Shown here one piece after another: positions 1-7,905 of a DNA stretch of 11,198 nt. Numbering within the stretch: position 1 is the stretch's first letter; every line of letters begins with the position of its first letter. This stretch comes from Gammaproteobacteria bacterium (GTDB lineage Bacteria; Pseudomonadota; Gammaproteobacteria; Pseudomonadales; Pseudohongiellaceae), in assembly GCA_003514305.1 (NCBI GenBank), contig DORE01000162.1:1-11198 (forward strand). The letters are read 5' to 3'. The notes beneath the pieces are model-generated. The model was given only the letters and a program-made list of their open reading frames with translations. It did not search any database and was not told the DNA's origin. The position numbers and the translations under genes were made by a program.

Positions 1-488
1 CGGACGGCAATGCGGCGTTGATGGGCCCTTTTGCCGCAGATCGAGGTTTACTCAGGCAACGGATACGAGCTGCATTGGTCGCTGGACGCAATGTCCCCCA
101 GGTAGACCCGACGCGAGTCGCGGCCATGGGATACTGTTTTGGCGGGATGTGCGTGCTTGAACTCGCAAGATCAGGTGCAGATGTCCTCGGTGTTGTTTCA
201 ATACATGGCATTCTCGCGGCAGGGGATGTAGAAAACGAACAAATCAAGGCTAAGGTGCTCTGTTTGCACGGCCATGATGACCCGATGGTGCCGCCAGAAC
301 AGGTAATGGCATTCGAGACAGAAATGACTGAAGCGGGAGCAGACTGGCAGTTGCATGCTTATGGAAGCACGATGCATGCTTTCACCAATCCGGCTGCCAA
401 TAACCCCGAATTTGGCACAGTATATAGTGCGATTGCGGATCAGCGCTGCTACCAATCCCTTAAAAATTTCTTTGCAGAGATATTCTGA
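1..488 (+). CDS. Dienelactone hydrolase family protein (5' end outside window)
   Basis: This is the C-terminal part of an alpha/beta-hydrolase of the dienelactone hydrolase (DLH) family. The frame is open from base 3, with no credible start before the window edge, so the gene begins upstream; the ATG at 21 is probably internal. Seen in sequence: the nucleophile elbow G-Y-C-F-G-G with Cys at codon 135-137, then H-G-H-D-D-P with the likely catalytic Asp at 279-281, then M-H-A-F with the catalytic His at 375-377. This is the Cys-Asp-His triad typical of DLH rather than a serine esterase. Classical DLH opens dienelactones in chlorocatechol degradation, but many family members are general cytosolic hydrolases, and no other aromatic-degradation gene is visible here, so the substrate is unknown. 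The stop codon is followed after 39 nt by a transporter gene on the same strand, which suggests co-transcription. Confidence 0.88.
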   Translation, partial: DGNAALMGPFAADRGLLRQRIRAALVAGRNVPQVDPTRVAAMGYCFGGMCVLELARSGADVLGVVSIHGILAAGDVENEQIKAKVLCLHGHDDPMVPPEQVMAFETEMTEAGADWQLHAYGSTMHAFTNPAANNPEFGTVYSAIADQRCYQSLKNFFAEIF

Positions 489-527
489 TCTCGCAACTTC
501 TTATTTTCAGTGACGCTAGGACGGAAG

Positions 528-2225
528 ATGACTTCTTCAGCAACTGACTCCCCAGTAAGCAAAAATACATTACCCGTACGCAGTAAGGTCGGGTTGTGGT
601 TAGGGCCTTTAGTCTTTTTCCTAATGCTTGCTTTCGTTGACCTTGATCCTAGCAATCCCCTTGTTACTCGCATGGCTGCGGTAATTCTCTGGATGGCGAT
701 CTGGTGGATGACAGAGGCGATTCCGCTGGCGGCCACTGCGCTGCTTCCAATCCCATTGTTTCCATTTCTGGGTATCATGCGTGGCAGAGAAGTGGGTGCC
801 GGCAGTCGGATAGATCTCGGTACCACGTCGATTCAGGAAGGTTTTAGTGTTCGTGATTTCGATGTGATTTTTCCAAACGTCGCGAATCAGTACATGGACT
901 GGATCATTCTGCTTTTCATGGGCGGCTTCATCATTGCTCTAGCGGTTGAAAAATGGAATTTGCACAAGCGAATAGCGCTAAGCATTTTGAGAGTTGTGGG
1001 TGGCCAGCCTCATCGGCTCGTGCTGGGATTCATGCTGGCCACGGGTTTCCTATCGATGTGGTTGTCAAATACAGCCACCGCATTGATGATGATGCCCATG
1101 GGCATGTCTCTGATATTGCTTTACGAAGAGCTCAATGCGGGGCTTGCGAAACAAGGAAACATGATTGACGAGCGAGCAGGGAACTTTTCCCTCACTTTGT
1201 TGCTTGGTATTGCCTATTCTGCCTCAATTGGAGGCTTTGCAACCTTGATCGGAACACCACCCAATCTTGTGCTGGCGACACAGTTACCGCAACTTTTCCC
1301 TGAAGCTCCGGACCTAACATTTTCAACTTGGATGATCTTTGCGCTGCCGATGAGTGCTGTTTACATGATCCTTGCGTGGCTTATGTTGACTCGTCTTGTT
1401 TTCCCCTTGCCACCCACCACGCCGTTCAGTGGTCGAGATTTTATCCAGAATGAGCTGCGTAAATTGGGCCCGATGTCAACTGAGGAAAGGCGTGTATTTG
1501 CTGTATTTGTCGCTTTTGCGCTACTGCTGATGACGCGCAAGGAACGATTATTTGGCGCGGATATAGATATATTTGGTTGGAGTCACTATCTTGACAATCT
1601 GCTGCGCTATTTCGGAAGTGCACCGGTAGGATACATGATTGACGACGGCACCGTTTCGATTGGGATGGCTATCACTCTATTCATGATACCGACAGGAAAG
1701 GCGATAAGTGGGAAATTACTCAATTGGGACGATGCCAAGAAAATTCCCTGGGGCATACTATTGCTGTTCGGCGGTGGTCTGGCAATTGCTAAGGGGTTTA
1801 CGACCTCTGGGTTGTCAGACTATATCGCTTCTCAGCTTCAGGTTTGGCTGGGCGATGCGAGTCCATTCGTTATCGTGGTGAGTACAGTCGGAATTATCAC
1901 CGGACTTACCGAAGTCGCGTCCAATACCGCGACCATTTCTTTATCGCTGCCAATTATGGCGAGCCTCTCTCAGGCTATCGAAGCGCACCCCTTGCTGCTG
2001 CTGATTCCTACGACAGTGGCGGCTTCCTGTGCTTTCATGCTGCCAGTTTCCACGCCGGCCAATGCAATTGTCTACGGATCCGGTCGCATTCCCATTATGA
2101 AGATGGTCATAGCAGGTATTTGGCTAGATATACTTTCAATCTTTTTATTGACTGGGTTTGTTTATACTCTGGGTCACATGACTTTTGGGGTGCTGGACGG
2201 ATTTCCGCTGTGGGCAGTACCCTAG
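528..2225 (+). CDS. SLC13/DASS family sodium:dicarboxylate (divalent anion) symporter
   Basis: This is an inner-membrane secondary transporter of the divalent anion:Na+ symporter family (SLC13, NaDC/INDY type), which usually imports C4-dicarboxylates, citrate or sulfate. The protein is about 565 residues and strongly hydrophobic throughout. Two Ser-Asn-Thr motifs, at about residues 180-182 and 465-467, match the paired substrate/sodium-binding SNT motifs of this fold. The stretch A-S-C-A-F-M-L-P-V-S-T-P-A-N-A-I-V at about residues 499-515 matches the SLC13 family signature. I chose the ATG at 528 because AGGACGGA lies just upstream at good spacing; a GTG at 510 in the same frame would add six residues without a better ribosome site. 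It follows the hydrolase gene by 39 nt, possibly as one transcript. The anion cannot be told from sequence alone. Confidence 0.93.
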   Translation: MTSSATDSPVSKNTLPVRSKVGLWLGPLVFFLMLAFVDLDPSNPLVTRMAAVILWMAIWWMTEAIPLAATALLPIPLFPFLGIMRGREVGAGSRIDLGTTSIQEGFSVRDFDVIFPNVANQYMDWIILLFMGGFIIALAVEKWNLHKRIALSILRVVGGQPHRLVLGFMLATGFLSMWLSNTATALMMMPMGMSLILLYEELNAGLAKQGNMIDERAGNFSLTLLLGIAYSASIGGFATLIGTPPNLVLATQLPQLFPEAPDLTFSTWMIFALPMSAVYMILAWLMLTRLVFPLPPTTPFSGRDFIQNELRKLGPMSTEERRVFAVFVAFALLLMTRKERLFGADIDIFGWSHYLDNLLRYFGSAPVGYMIDDGTVSIGMAITLFMIPTGKAISGKLLNWDDAKKIPWGILLLFGGGLAIAKGFTTSGLSDYIASQLQVWLGDASPFVIVVSTVGIITGLTEVASNTATISLSLPIMASLSQAIEAHPLLLLIPTTVAASCAFMLPVSTPANAIVYGSGRIPIMKMVIAGIWLDILSIFLLTGFVYTLGHMTFGVLDGFPLWAVP

Positions 2226-2247
2226 CTTTTTTGTAGCGGCTTTTCTA

Positions 2248-2257
2248 ATTGGCCAAT
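2248..2257. repeat. 10-bp palindrome between convergent genes
   Basis: ATTGGCCAAT is a perfect palindrome in the 45-nt space between the stop of the SLC13 gene and the stop of the NUDIX gene, followed on the plus strand by a pyrimidine-rich run with many T residues. It could contribute to bidirectional termination, but it has no loop and would form only a short hairpin. This is noted as a weak signal. Confidence 0.2.
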
Positions 2258-2270
2258 CTTCTTTTTCTTT

Positions 2271-2903
2271 TTATGAACAAACCAGTTGAGCCAGATGATA
2301 GAGAATAGCCGCAGTCGCCCCCCAGATACGATAGTCTCTATAGTTTAGTTCGAGCACGGTGCGCTCGACATTCCCATAAGAGACCGTAGAGTGCTTGTAA
2401 GCCTGAGAGTCCAGAATAAGGCTTAGCGGCGCATGAAAAATAGCTTCGACCTCTGAGGGATTGGCGACGTACTCCAGGTCGCTTGCTATGATCCCGACCA
2501 CGGGTGTTACTCTGTAACCTGACGGCATGACCAGTTCGCCGAGTTGGCCGAGAATCTCAACTTCTTCTGGTCTCAAACCGATTTCTTCATAACTCTCTCG
2601 AAGGGCGGTAGCAGCATGGTCGCTATCTTGTTCCTCCGATGTTCCGCCGGGTAAGCTGACTTGGCCGGCATGGCTTTTTAGGTTTGATGAGCGGACCGTG
2701 AGGACTATGCTACTGTCATTATTATGCTTAGACTTTGTGATCGGCACGAGCACCGCTGCTTGACGGAACGATTTGATATCAACTTCGCTCACCCAGTCTG
2801 TCTTGTGATCCGGAGACTGAATAGGGCTAGGCGTGGCTGCATTGCCACTGTTGAAATATCGGAGTAAATCGCTTAAGTGTCTGGAGGAACTTGAATTTGG
2901 CAT
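2271..2903 (-). CDS. NUDIX hydrolase, CoA pyrophosphatase (NudL) type
   Basis: This 210-residue NUDIX hydrolase is likely to cleave coenzyme A or acyl-CoA to 4'-phosphopantetheine and 3',5'-ADP, as NudL/YeaB and related proteins do. The central block reads T-V-R-S-S-N-L-K-S-H-A-G-Q-V-S-L-P-G-G, the characteristic motif that precedes the NUDIX box in this subfamily. It is followed by A-L-R-E-S-Y-E-E-I-G-L, the REuxEExGu core that binds the catalytic divalent metal. A later M-P-S-G-Y-R-V-T-P-V-V-G motif is also typical of NudL-like proteins. The gene is convergent with the SLC13 gene (45 nt between stops) and divergent from the nitronate monooxygenase-like gene, so it is probably transcribed alone. 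No strong Shine-Dalgarno precedes the ATG at 2901-2903. An alternative start further upstream is not supported. Confidence 0.92.
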   Translation of the reverse strand: MPNSSSSRHLSDLLRYFNSGNAATPSPIQSPDHKTDWVSEVDIKSFRQAAVLVPITKSKHNNDSSIVLTVRSSNLKSHAGQVSLPGGTSEEQDSDHAATALRESYEEIGLRPEEVEILGQLGELVMPSGYRVTPVVGIIASDLEYVANPSEVEAIFHAPLSLILDSQAYKHSTVSYGNVERTVLELNYRDYRIWGATAAILYHLAQLVCS

Positions 2904-3164
2904 AAAAAGCTAACTGAATCAGATCGGAAAAACACTGGTAGCTATGCATATTATTTAGGGCTACAAGAGAAGCTCGAAGTGTCGCGTTGACGGCTTGATT
3001 AAACAGCAAAATAACGCTGGCCACTAGTGACCAAGGGACAGTAACTGCGATGTCTACCCGACAGCTGGATTACGCATGACTTAAACGGAACAAATTATCG
3101 ACCAAAAATCGTTGATAAACTCACATTAAAAGACACAGCATCAATTAAAAAGGGCGCGTAGAAC
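2904..3164. promoter_or_regulatory. Divergent intergenic region (no clear motif)
   Basis: This 261-bp non-coding gap separates two divergent genes (NUDIX hydrolase on minus, nitronate monooxygenase-like on plus), so it must hold promoters for both. I see AT-rich stretches near 3100-3150 but no well-spaced -35/-10 pair that I would defend. A 65-codon minus-strand reading frame extends into it, with no recognisable domain and overlapping the NUDIX gene. The plus-strand gene has a modest GGG-containing ribosome site just before its ATG. Confidence 0.35.
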
Positions 3165-4136
3165 ATGGAAACAAAGATAACCAAGTTGCTTAATATAAAG
3201 CATCCGATAATTCAAGGTGGTATGCACTATGTAGGATTTGCTGATCTTGCGGCAGCTGTATCAAACGCTGGTGGGCTAGGCATTATAACTGCTCTCACCC
3301 AGGGCACACCGGAGAAGCTTGAGAAGGAAATCATTAAATGTAAAACCCTGACCAACAAACCATTTGGAGTAAATTTGACATTCCTACCGTCCTTAAGCCC
3401 GCCTGATTACGCAGGGCTGGTTGATGTGATAGTCGGACAAGGCATCAGCGTAGTGGAGACAGCTGGAAACAATCCCCAGAAGTGGCTGCCGAAGCTACAA
3501 GAGAACAATGTTAAAGTCATTCATAAATGTACATCTGTCAGACATGCATTAAAGGCACAAGATATCGGATGTAATGCCGTATCGGTTGATGGTTTCGAGT
3601 GTGGCGGACATCCGGGTGAAGATGATATTCCAAATTTTATTTTACTTCCGAGGGCAGCAGACGAGCTTGCAATACCCTTCGTTGCCTCAGGCGGTATGGC
3701 TGACGGAAGGTCTTTGGTGGCTGCTCTTGCATTGGGAGCTGAAGGGATTAATCTCGGCACCAGATTCATAGCAACGCAGGAAGCCCCAGTTCATGATAAT
3801 GTCAAGAAAGCGTTACTTGCGGCCACTGAATTGGATACAAAGCTTGTGATGCGGCCATTGAGGAATACAGAGAGAGTCCTGTCCAATGCAGCTGCGGGGA
3901 GGCTCCTCGAGAAAGAGGCGGAGCTTGGTGAAAACATTAAGTTTGAAGACATCATGTCAGAAGTAGCTGGCGTCTATCCGAAAGTCATGCAAGAAGGGCA
4001 AGTTGACGAGGGGGTTTGGTCCTGCGGCATGGTTGCTGGCTTAATTAACGATTTGCCAACCGTGCAAGGGCTGATCGACAAAATAATGCAGCAAGCAGAA
4101 TTGATAATAGCGGGCCGTTTGAAAACGACTTCATGA
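3165..4136 (+). CDS. Nitronate monooxygenase / 2-nitropropane dioxygenase family flavoprotein
   Basis: This 323-residue TIM-barrel flavoenzyme belongs to the nitronate monooxygenase (NMO, formerly 2-nitropropane dioxygenase) family. Members use FMN and O2 to oxidise alkyl nitronates such as propionate-3-nitronate; close relatives include the enoyl-ACP reductase FabK. Seen in sequence: the N-terminal P-I-I-Q-G-G-M motif at about residues 15-21, then D-G-F-E-C-G-G-H-P-G-E-D-D with a His at about residue 149 in the position of the family's active-site histidine. After that come V-A-S-G-G-M-A-D-G-R-S and A-L-G-A-E-G-I-N-L-G-T-R-F, which form the FMN phosphate-binding loops. The length is normal. 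FabK function is less likely but cannot be excluded by eye. The next gene downstream starts 115 nt later on the same strand. No link to the PQQ genes is evident. Confidence 0.88.
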   Translation: METKITKLLNIKHPIIQGGMHYVGFADLAAAVSNAGGLGIITALTQGTPEKLEKEIIKCKTLTNKPFGVNLTFLPSLSPPDYAGLVDVIVGQGISVVETAGNNPQKWLPKLQENNVKVIHKCTSVRHALKAQDIGCNAVSVDGFECGGHPGEDDIPNFILLPRAADELAIPFVASGGMADGRSLVAALALGAEGINLGTRFIATQEAPVHDNVKKALLAATELDTKLVMRPLRNTERVLSNAAAGRLLEKEAELGENIKFEDIMSEVAGVYPKVMQEGQVDEGVWSCGMVAGLINDLPTVQGLIDKIMQQAELIIAGRLKTTS

Positions 4137-4251
4137 AAAAGCAGGTTCGGTTTGAATCTCCGTAGTGAACACTCAAAGCTTTGTATGCGCATGATTGAGC
4201 TCTCCCCGACAATCCCGAATTCGCGAGAGATGATCTTGCCATTAGAATGTT

Positions 4252-5634
4252 GTGAGTAAAAATTTGCCTCTTACTACGGAGCAACGACTACTGCTCTGCA
4301 TGGTTCTTCCGAATGCATTCGCTGTGCCAGTGATGCTTTCCTCCGTGAATACCGCTCTGCCGGTGATAGCTGTTGACATCAGGTTAACGGCACTGGAGGT
4401 CAGCTGGATACCAACAGCTTTCCTAATGGCAAGCTCTATGTTTGTTCTGGTATTTGGTCGTTTGGCCGACATGTGGGGTCGGAAGAAGGTCTTCTTAATT
4501 GGTGCCGCCACGGTAATTGTGTCTTCCGTACTCGCTAGCATGGCTTCGAATGGTGTTGAGCTGTTGATCTCCCGCTTTCTGCAAGGATTTGGTGCAGCGA
4601 TGCTTTACGCGACGCAAATGGCACTTATTTCCTCAGTATTCCCAAAGGATATCCGAGGGCAGGCGATAAGTTGGGTTATTTCGCTGATTTATGTAGGCCT
4701 AGCTGTGGGGCCATTCCTCGGCGGCATGCTGACGGAAATCTTTGGTTGGCGCTCAATTTTCTATTTGCAAGTGCCTCTCGCGCTCTTTGTGCTTTATGTG
4801 GGAATCTTTCGAATTAGAACCGAGTGGTCAGCAGACAATCCTGGGGACTTTGATTACATTGGCGCATTGTTCTATGTTTCGGCAATAGCCCTCCTGTGCC
4901 TGGGCGTCAGTACAATTCACTCATTGTTCGGAGTTGCGCTGATCGTTATGTCTGGAGTTTCCGGCTACCTTTTTTATCAATATGAAGTTAAAGAAGACTT
5001 CCCCCTCTGGGATCTGTCATTGTTTCGTGAAAACCGAAGTTTTACATTTTGTTGTGTTGCTTCACTGATCATGTATGGAGCGACCTTTATGAATGTGATG
5101 TTGATAAGCCTTTATCTTCAGTATCTAAAAGAGATGTCGCTTATTGCCGCGGCAATGATCATGATGATTCAGCCGACGGTCATGGCATTTTGCACTCCCA
5201 TGGTTGGTCGAAAGTTCGATAATAATAAAGCAGGGCGATACGCTCAGATGGGCATGCTCGTCACAACAGTAGGTCTTATTTTTTTAGCACTGCAGGATGC
5301 GACATCCTCAATAGTGCATACCGCGGTAGCACTAGCCGTTACAGGCCTTGGCTTTAGTTTTTTCTCGACGCCAAACGTCACGCTTTTGATGAGCTCTGTA
5401 GAAGATAAAGATCTTGGCTTAGCGTCTTCCGCTATTTCCACTACTCGCATAATAGGCCAGCTCGCAAGTACAGTTATTGTGACATTAGTGTTTGTTATGC
5501 AGTTTGGAAGAGCTGATTTCTCGCCCGATAATGTATCGCTTTTATCATCGTCCATACAGACTGCTTTCTCTTTTGCAGCGTGCCTTTGTTTATCAGGATT
5601 TATTTTTATCTACACCTTTAATAAAAAGGGGTAG
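4252..5634 (+). CDS. MFS transporter, DHA2 (EmrB/QacA-like) family
   Basis: This is an inner-membrane major facilitator transporter of 460 residues with the pattern of the DHA2 drug:H+ antiporter group, which usually has 14 membrane segments and exports small molecules. Visible signatures are G-R-L-A-D-M-W-G-R-K-K-V (MFS motif A in the loop between segments 2 and 3), S-R-F-L-Q-G-F-G-A-A (motif B region), and V-G-P-F-L-G-G-M-L-T-E followed by F-G-W-R-S-I-F (motif C and the DHA2 W-R-x-I-F hallmark). The GTG at 4252 is the most upstream start possible, because an in-frame TAG lies at 4243-4245; the first in-frame ATG, at 4300, would cut into segment 1. There is no clear Shine-Dalgarno. The gene ends 24 nt before the S9 peptidase, so the two are probably co-transcribed. 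The substrate is unknown; its place upstream of PQQ genes allows a role in export of PQQ or a related compound, but that is inference. Confidence 0.9.
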   Translation: MSKNLPLTTEQRLLLCMVLPNAFAVPVMLSSVNTALPVIAVDIRLTALEVSWIPTAFLMASSMFVLVFGRLADMWGRKKVFLIGAATVIVSSVLASMASNGVELLISRFLQGFGAAMLYATQMALISSVFPKDIRGQAISWVISLIYVGLAVGPFLGGMLTEIFGWRSIFYLQVPLALFVLYVGIFRIRTEWSADNPGDFDYIGALFYVSAIALLCLGVSTIHSLFGVALIVMSGVSGYLFYQYEVKEDFPLWDLSLFRENRSFTFCCVASLIMYGATFMNVMLISLYLQYLKEMSLIAAAMIMMIQPTVMAFCTPMVGRKFDNNKAGRYAQMGMLVTTVGLIFLALQDATSSIVHTAVALAVTGLGFSFFSTPNVTLLMSSVEDKDLGLASSAISTTRIIGQLASTVIVTLVFVMQFGRADFSPDNVSLLSSSIQTAFSFAACLCLSGFIFIYTFNKKG

Positions 5635-5658
5635 ACCTATTTGGTCATGTGAAGATTT

Positions 5659-7644
5659 ATGGAGCTCGCTGCTAACAAGATGCGATCGCTGATTACCGCC
5701 GAAGAGGCAAGTGATTATTCCGGGGAAATTGGTTATTTGCAGGCAACGGAAAGGGGAATATTTTTTACTAATTGTATTGATGGTGATCATAGCAGAATGG
5801 CAATTTGGCTTAAAACAGGCCGAGAAAAGCCAAAGCAGGTTACTCCTTCTCGCTTCAATGTTAGAACCAAAGTGCATGAGTATGGGGGCAAACCGTATAT
5901 TGTAGTTAAAAACCGCATTTTTTTTGTGAATTGCGCCGATCAAGCTGTTTATGTCCTTTCTTTAGAAAAAGGAAACGTCGACGCATATCAAAACTCTGAA
6001 ATCAGGGCGGTCACACTTCCAAATAGCGGTTTTCGGTACGCTGATTTTGCATATGACCAAAAGAGGGATCGCCTCATTTGTGTGAGGGAAGATCACAGGA
6101 GTCAGAATTCAATTGGATCCGCTGCTGAAAGGGTAATAAATTGCATAGTCTCTCTGCCGATTGGCAAGGCAGCAATGACAGCAGGAGAGATATTGTTTGC
6201 GAAATCAGATTTTGTTTCGTCTCCTACATTATCAGCCGACGCTAACACGCTCGCTTTCATATGGTGGGATCATCCGAACATGCCTTGGGACACTACAACC
6301 TTGGCAGTTGCTTCGTTAGCTGATGAAGGCCACTTTTCCAGTATGCAGTATCTGGAAGGTCGTTGCGCAGCCTCAATAGTACAGCCTCGGTTCGATAGTG
6401 ATGGGCGGTTGTATTTTATCTCGGACTGGTCGGGGTGGTGGAATATTTATAGGTATGACGCAAGCTGCCTGCTCGAAAGCACGGAACCCACGAACGTCCT
6501 TCCTTTAAGTGCTGAAGTGTGTCCAGCTCAGTGGCAACTTGGCAAATACAATTATGATTTTTGGGGAGATGGATCAATAGCAGTTAGTATTTGTTCCGAA
6601 GGTCAGTGGTCAGTATTGCATGTTGATGTAGATGAGAAAAAAAGGCTTCCTGAAAAGGAACGTAGCTACGTGACAATGCTTGAAGGTTTTGGTCAAGTCG
6701 AATGTCTCTGTGTTTCAGGTGAAACCTTATTTTTTTGCGGAGCCACGTCGACTGAACTCCCAGGCATCTACTCAATCGCCTTACCAAGAGGAACTCAGGA
6801 CAGCAGGGAATCGACTCCGGCACGTCTAGTTGGAGCTGCGAAGAGACTTGAGCTCACATCGATAAGTTGTCCATTAAACAAAGAATTTGAAACTGGTGAA
6901 AATGAAAAAGCGCATGCGTTTTTTTATCCGCCAAGTAACACTGGCCTGCGGGCTGATGACGGAGAAAGGCCGCCCCTTATCGTGAGTGTCCATGGTGGTC
7001 CCACCAGCGCGGCACGAGCTGTGTTGAATCTCAAAGTTCAGTTTTGGACTAGCCGTGGCTTCGCATTTCTTGATGTAAATCACCGTGGAAGTACAGGATG
7101 GGGAAAAGACTATCGTCATCGGCTGTATCAAAATTGGGGATTAGTCGATATCGAGGATATTGAGAATGGTGTTAGACATGTGATTCACGAGGGGCTAGTT
7201 GATCCGGGCCGGATAGCGATCCGAGGTGGCAGCGCTGGGGGCTATTCGGTTATGGCGTGCCTGGCAAATTCTGACTTATTTGCGTTAGGGGTCAGTTACT
7301 ACGGAGTTAGTGATCTCGAAATGCTTGCGCGAGAGACCCATAAATTTGAGTCCCATTATCTTGATCAGTTGATTGGCCCAATACAAGAAATGAGGAGTCG
7401 ATACATTGAGCGGTCGCCGATCCATAAAATTAGTAATATCTCCGTTCCTTTGCTTCTGCTTCAAGGCTTAGAGGATAAAGTCGTTCCGCCCTCGCAAGCG
7501 GAACTAATTTGTAACAAGTTGCAACAACAGGGAACTGAAGTAGCCTACATATCTTTCCCAGATGAAGGCCACGGATTTAGGAAAAGTGAAAACCAAGTGC
7601 GTTCCTTGGAGGCTGAATTGGAGTTTTATATGAAATACTTCTAA
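5659..7644 (+). CDS. S9-family serine peptidase (prolyl oligopeptidase/acylaminoacyl-peptidase type), PqqH-like by context
   Basis: This 661-residue peptidase has an N-terminal beta-propeller (about residues 1-400) and a C-terminal alpha/beta-hydrolase domain. The propeller carries family hallmarks such as K-V-H-E-Y-G-G, W-D-H-P-N-M-P-W-D and S-D-W-S-G-W-W-N-I-Y-R. The catalytic domain shows S-V-H-G-G-P-T (oxyanion region), V-N-H-R-G-S-T-G-W-G, then G-G-S-A-G-G-Y with Ser525, G-L-E-D-K-V-V-P-P with Asp606, and D-E-G-H-G-F with His638: a complete triad. No signal peptide is apparent, so it should act in the cytosol on short peptides. The start ATG at 5659 has only a weak GTGAAG before it; an ATG at 5680 is an alternative. 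It lies between the MFS gene and pqqA. Pseudomonas PQQ loci carry an S9-type gene called pqqH, so this may be its counterpart and could trim PQQ precursor fragments; that role is inferred. Confidence 0.92.
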   Translation: MELAANKMRSLITAEEASDYSGEIGYLQATERGIFFTNCIDGDHSRMAIWLKTGREKPKQVTPSRFNVRTKVHEYGGKPYIVVKNRIFFVNCADQAVYVLSLEKGNVDAYQNSEIRAVTLPNSGFRYADFAYDQKRDRLICVREDHRSQNSIGSAAERVINCIVSLPIGKAAMTAGEILFAKSDFVSSPTLSADANTLAFIWWDHPNMPWDTTTLAVASLADEGHFSSMQYLEGRCAASIVQPRFDSDGRLYFISDWSGWWNIYRYDASCLLESTEPTNVLPLSAEVCPAQWQLGKYNYDFWGDGSIAVSICSEGQWSVLHVDVDEKKRLPEKERSYVTMLEGFGQVECLCVSGETLFFCGATSTELPGIYSIALPRGTQDSRESTPARLVGAAKRLELTSISCPLNKEFETGENEKAHAFFYPPSNTGLRADDGERPPLIVSVHGGPTSAARAVLNLKVQFWTSRGFAFLDVNHRGSTGWGKDYRHRLYQNWGLVDIEDIENGVRHVIHEGLVDPGRIAIRGGSAGGYSVMACLANSDLFALGVSYYGVSDLEMLARETHKFESHYLDQLIGPIQEMRSRYIERSPIHKISNISVPLLLLQGLEDKVVPPSQAELICNKLQQQGTEVAYISFPDEGHGFRKSENQVRSLEAELEFYMKYF

Positions 7645-7905
7645 TTTTCCATTAAAAACAGGCGTTTATAGTTAATCGTCTTAGGCCTCTGAATCATCTC
7701 GGCTACTTTGATCTTTGTATCAGTGATCAATACGTTGTCTATTGTTGTAAACATAATATATACATATCGCATCCGATCCTTGCGTATTTTGATAAAGAAT
7801 GAGGTATTTAACTGGTCACAAGGGTACATACTGTGCTAGGTTGAGATCGTCCTTTTATGTGGACATTCAATTAATTGTCTATTTTCAACGTTGGGAGAGA
7901 TTAGT
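7645..7905 (+). promoter_or_regulatory. pqqA upstream region with possible promoter
   Basis: This AT-rich 261-bp gap lies between the S9 peptidase and pqqA. A candidate sigma-70-like promoter is TTGTCT (7735-7740) and TATATA (7757-7762) with a 16-nt spacer, each matching four of six consensus bases, which would give a leader of roughly 135 nt. CAATTAATTG (7868-7877) is a perfect 10-bp palindrome close to the pqqA start and could be an operator. A second small inverted repeat, GTCC with GGAC, lies at 7849-7852 and 7861-7864. GGGAGAGA (7893-7900) is a good ribosome binding site five bases before the pqqA ATG. None of the promoter calls is more than suggestive. Confidence 0.35.

Noticed and set aside
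21..23. ATG near the left edge as the start of the dienelactone hydrolase gene
   Set aside because: The protein from there lacks the N-terminal third of the family, and the frame is open to the window edge, so the true start is upstream.
2827..3024. 65-codon minus-strand frame upstream of the NUDIX gene
   Set aside because: It overlaps the NUDIX start in another frame and shows no domain or ribosome site. It is most likely chance reading of the divergent promoter region.
4137..4251. Terminator or promoter between the nitronate monooxygenase and MFS genes
   Set aside because: No stem followed by a T run and no convincing -35/-10 pair could be found in these 115 bases, so whether the two genes share a transcript is left open.
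7641..7829. 62-codon minus-strand frame between the S9 peptidase and pqqA
   Set aside because: It has no Shine-Dalgarno and no motif I recognise, lies in AT-rich spacer, and begins inside the probable pqqA promoter region. A real small gene cannot be ruled out, but nothing supports it.
7645..7905. Riboswitch in the pqqA leader
   Set aside because: Only short palindromes are visible, with no recognisable conserved riboswitch core.
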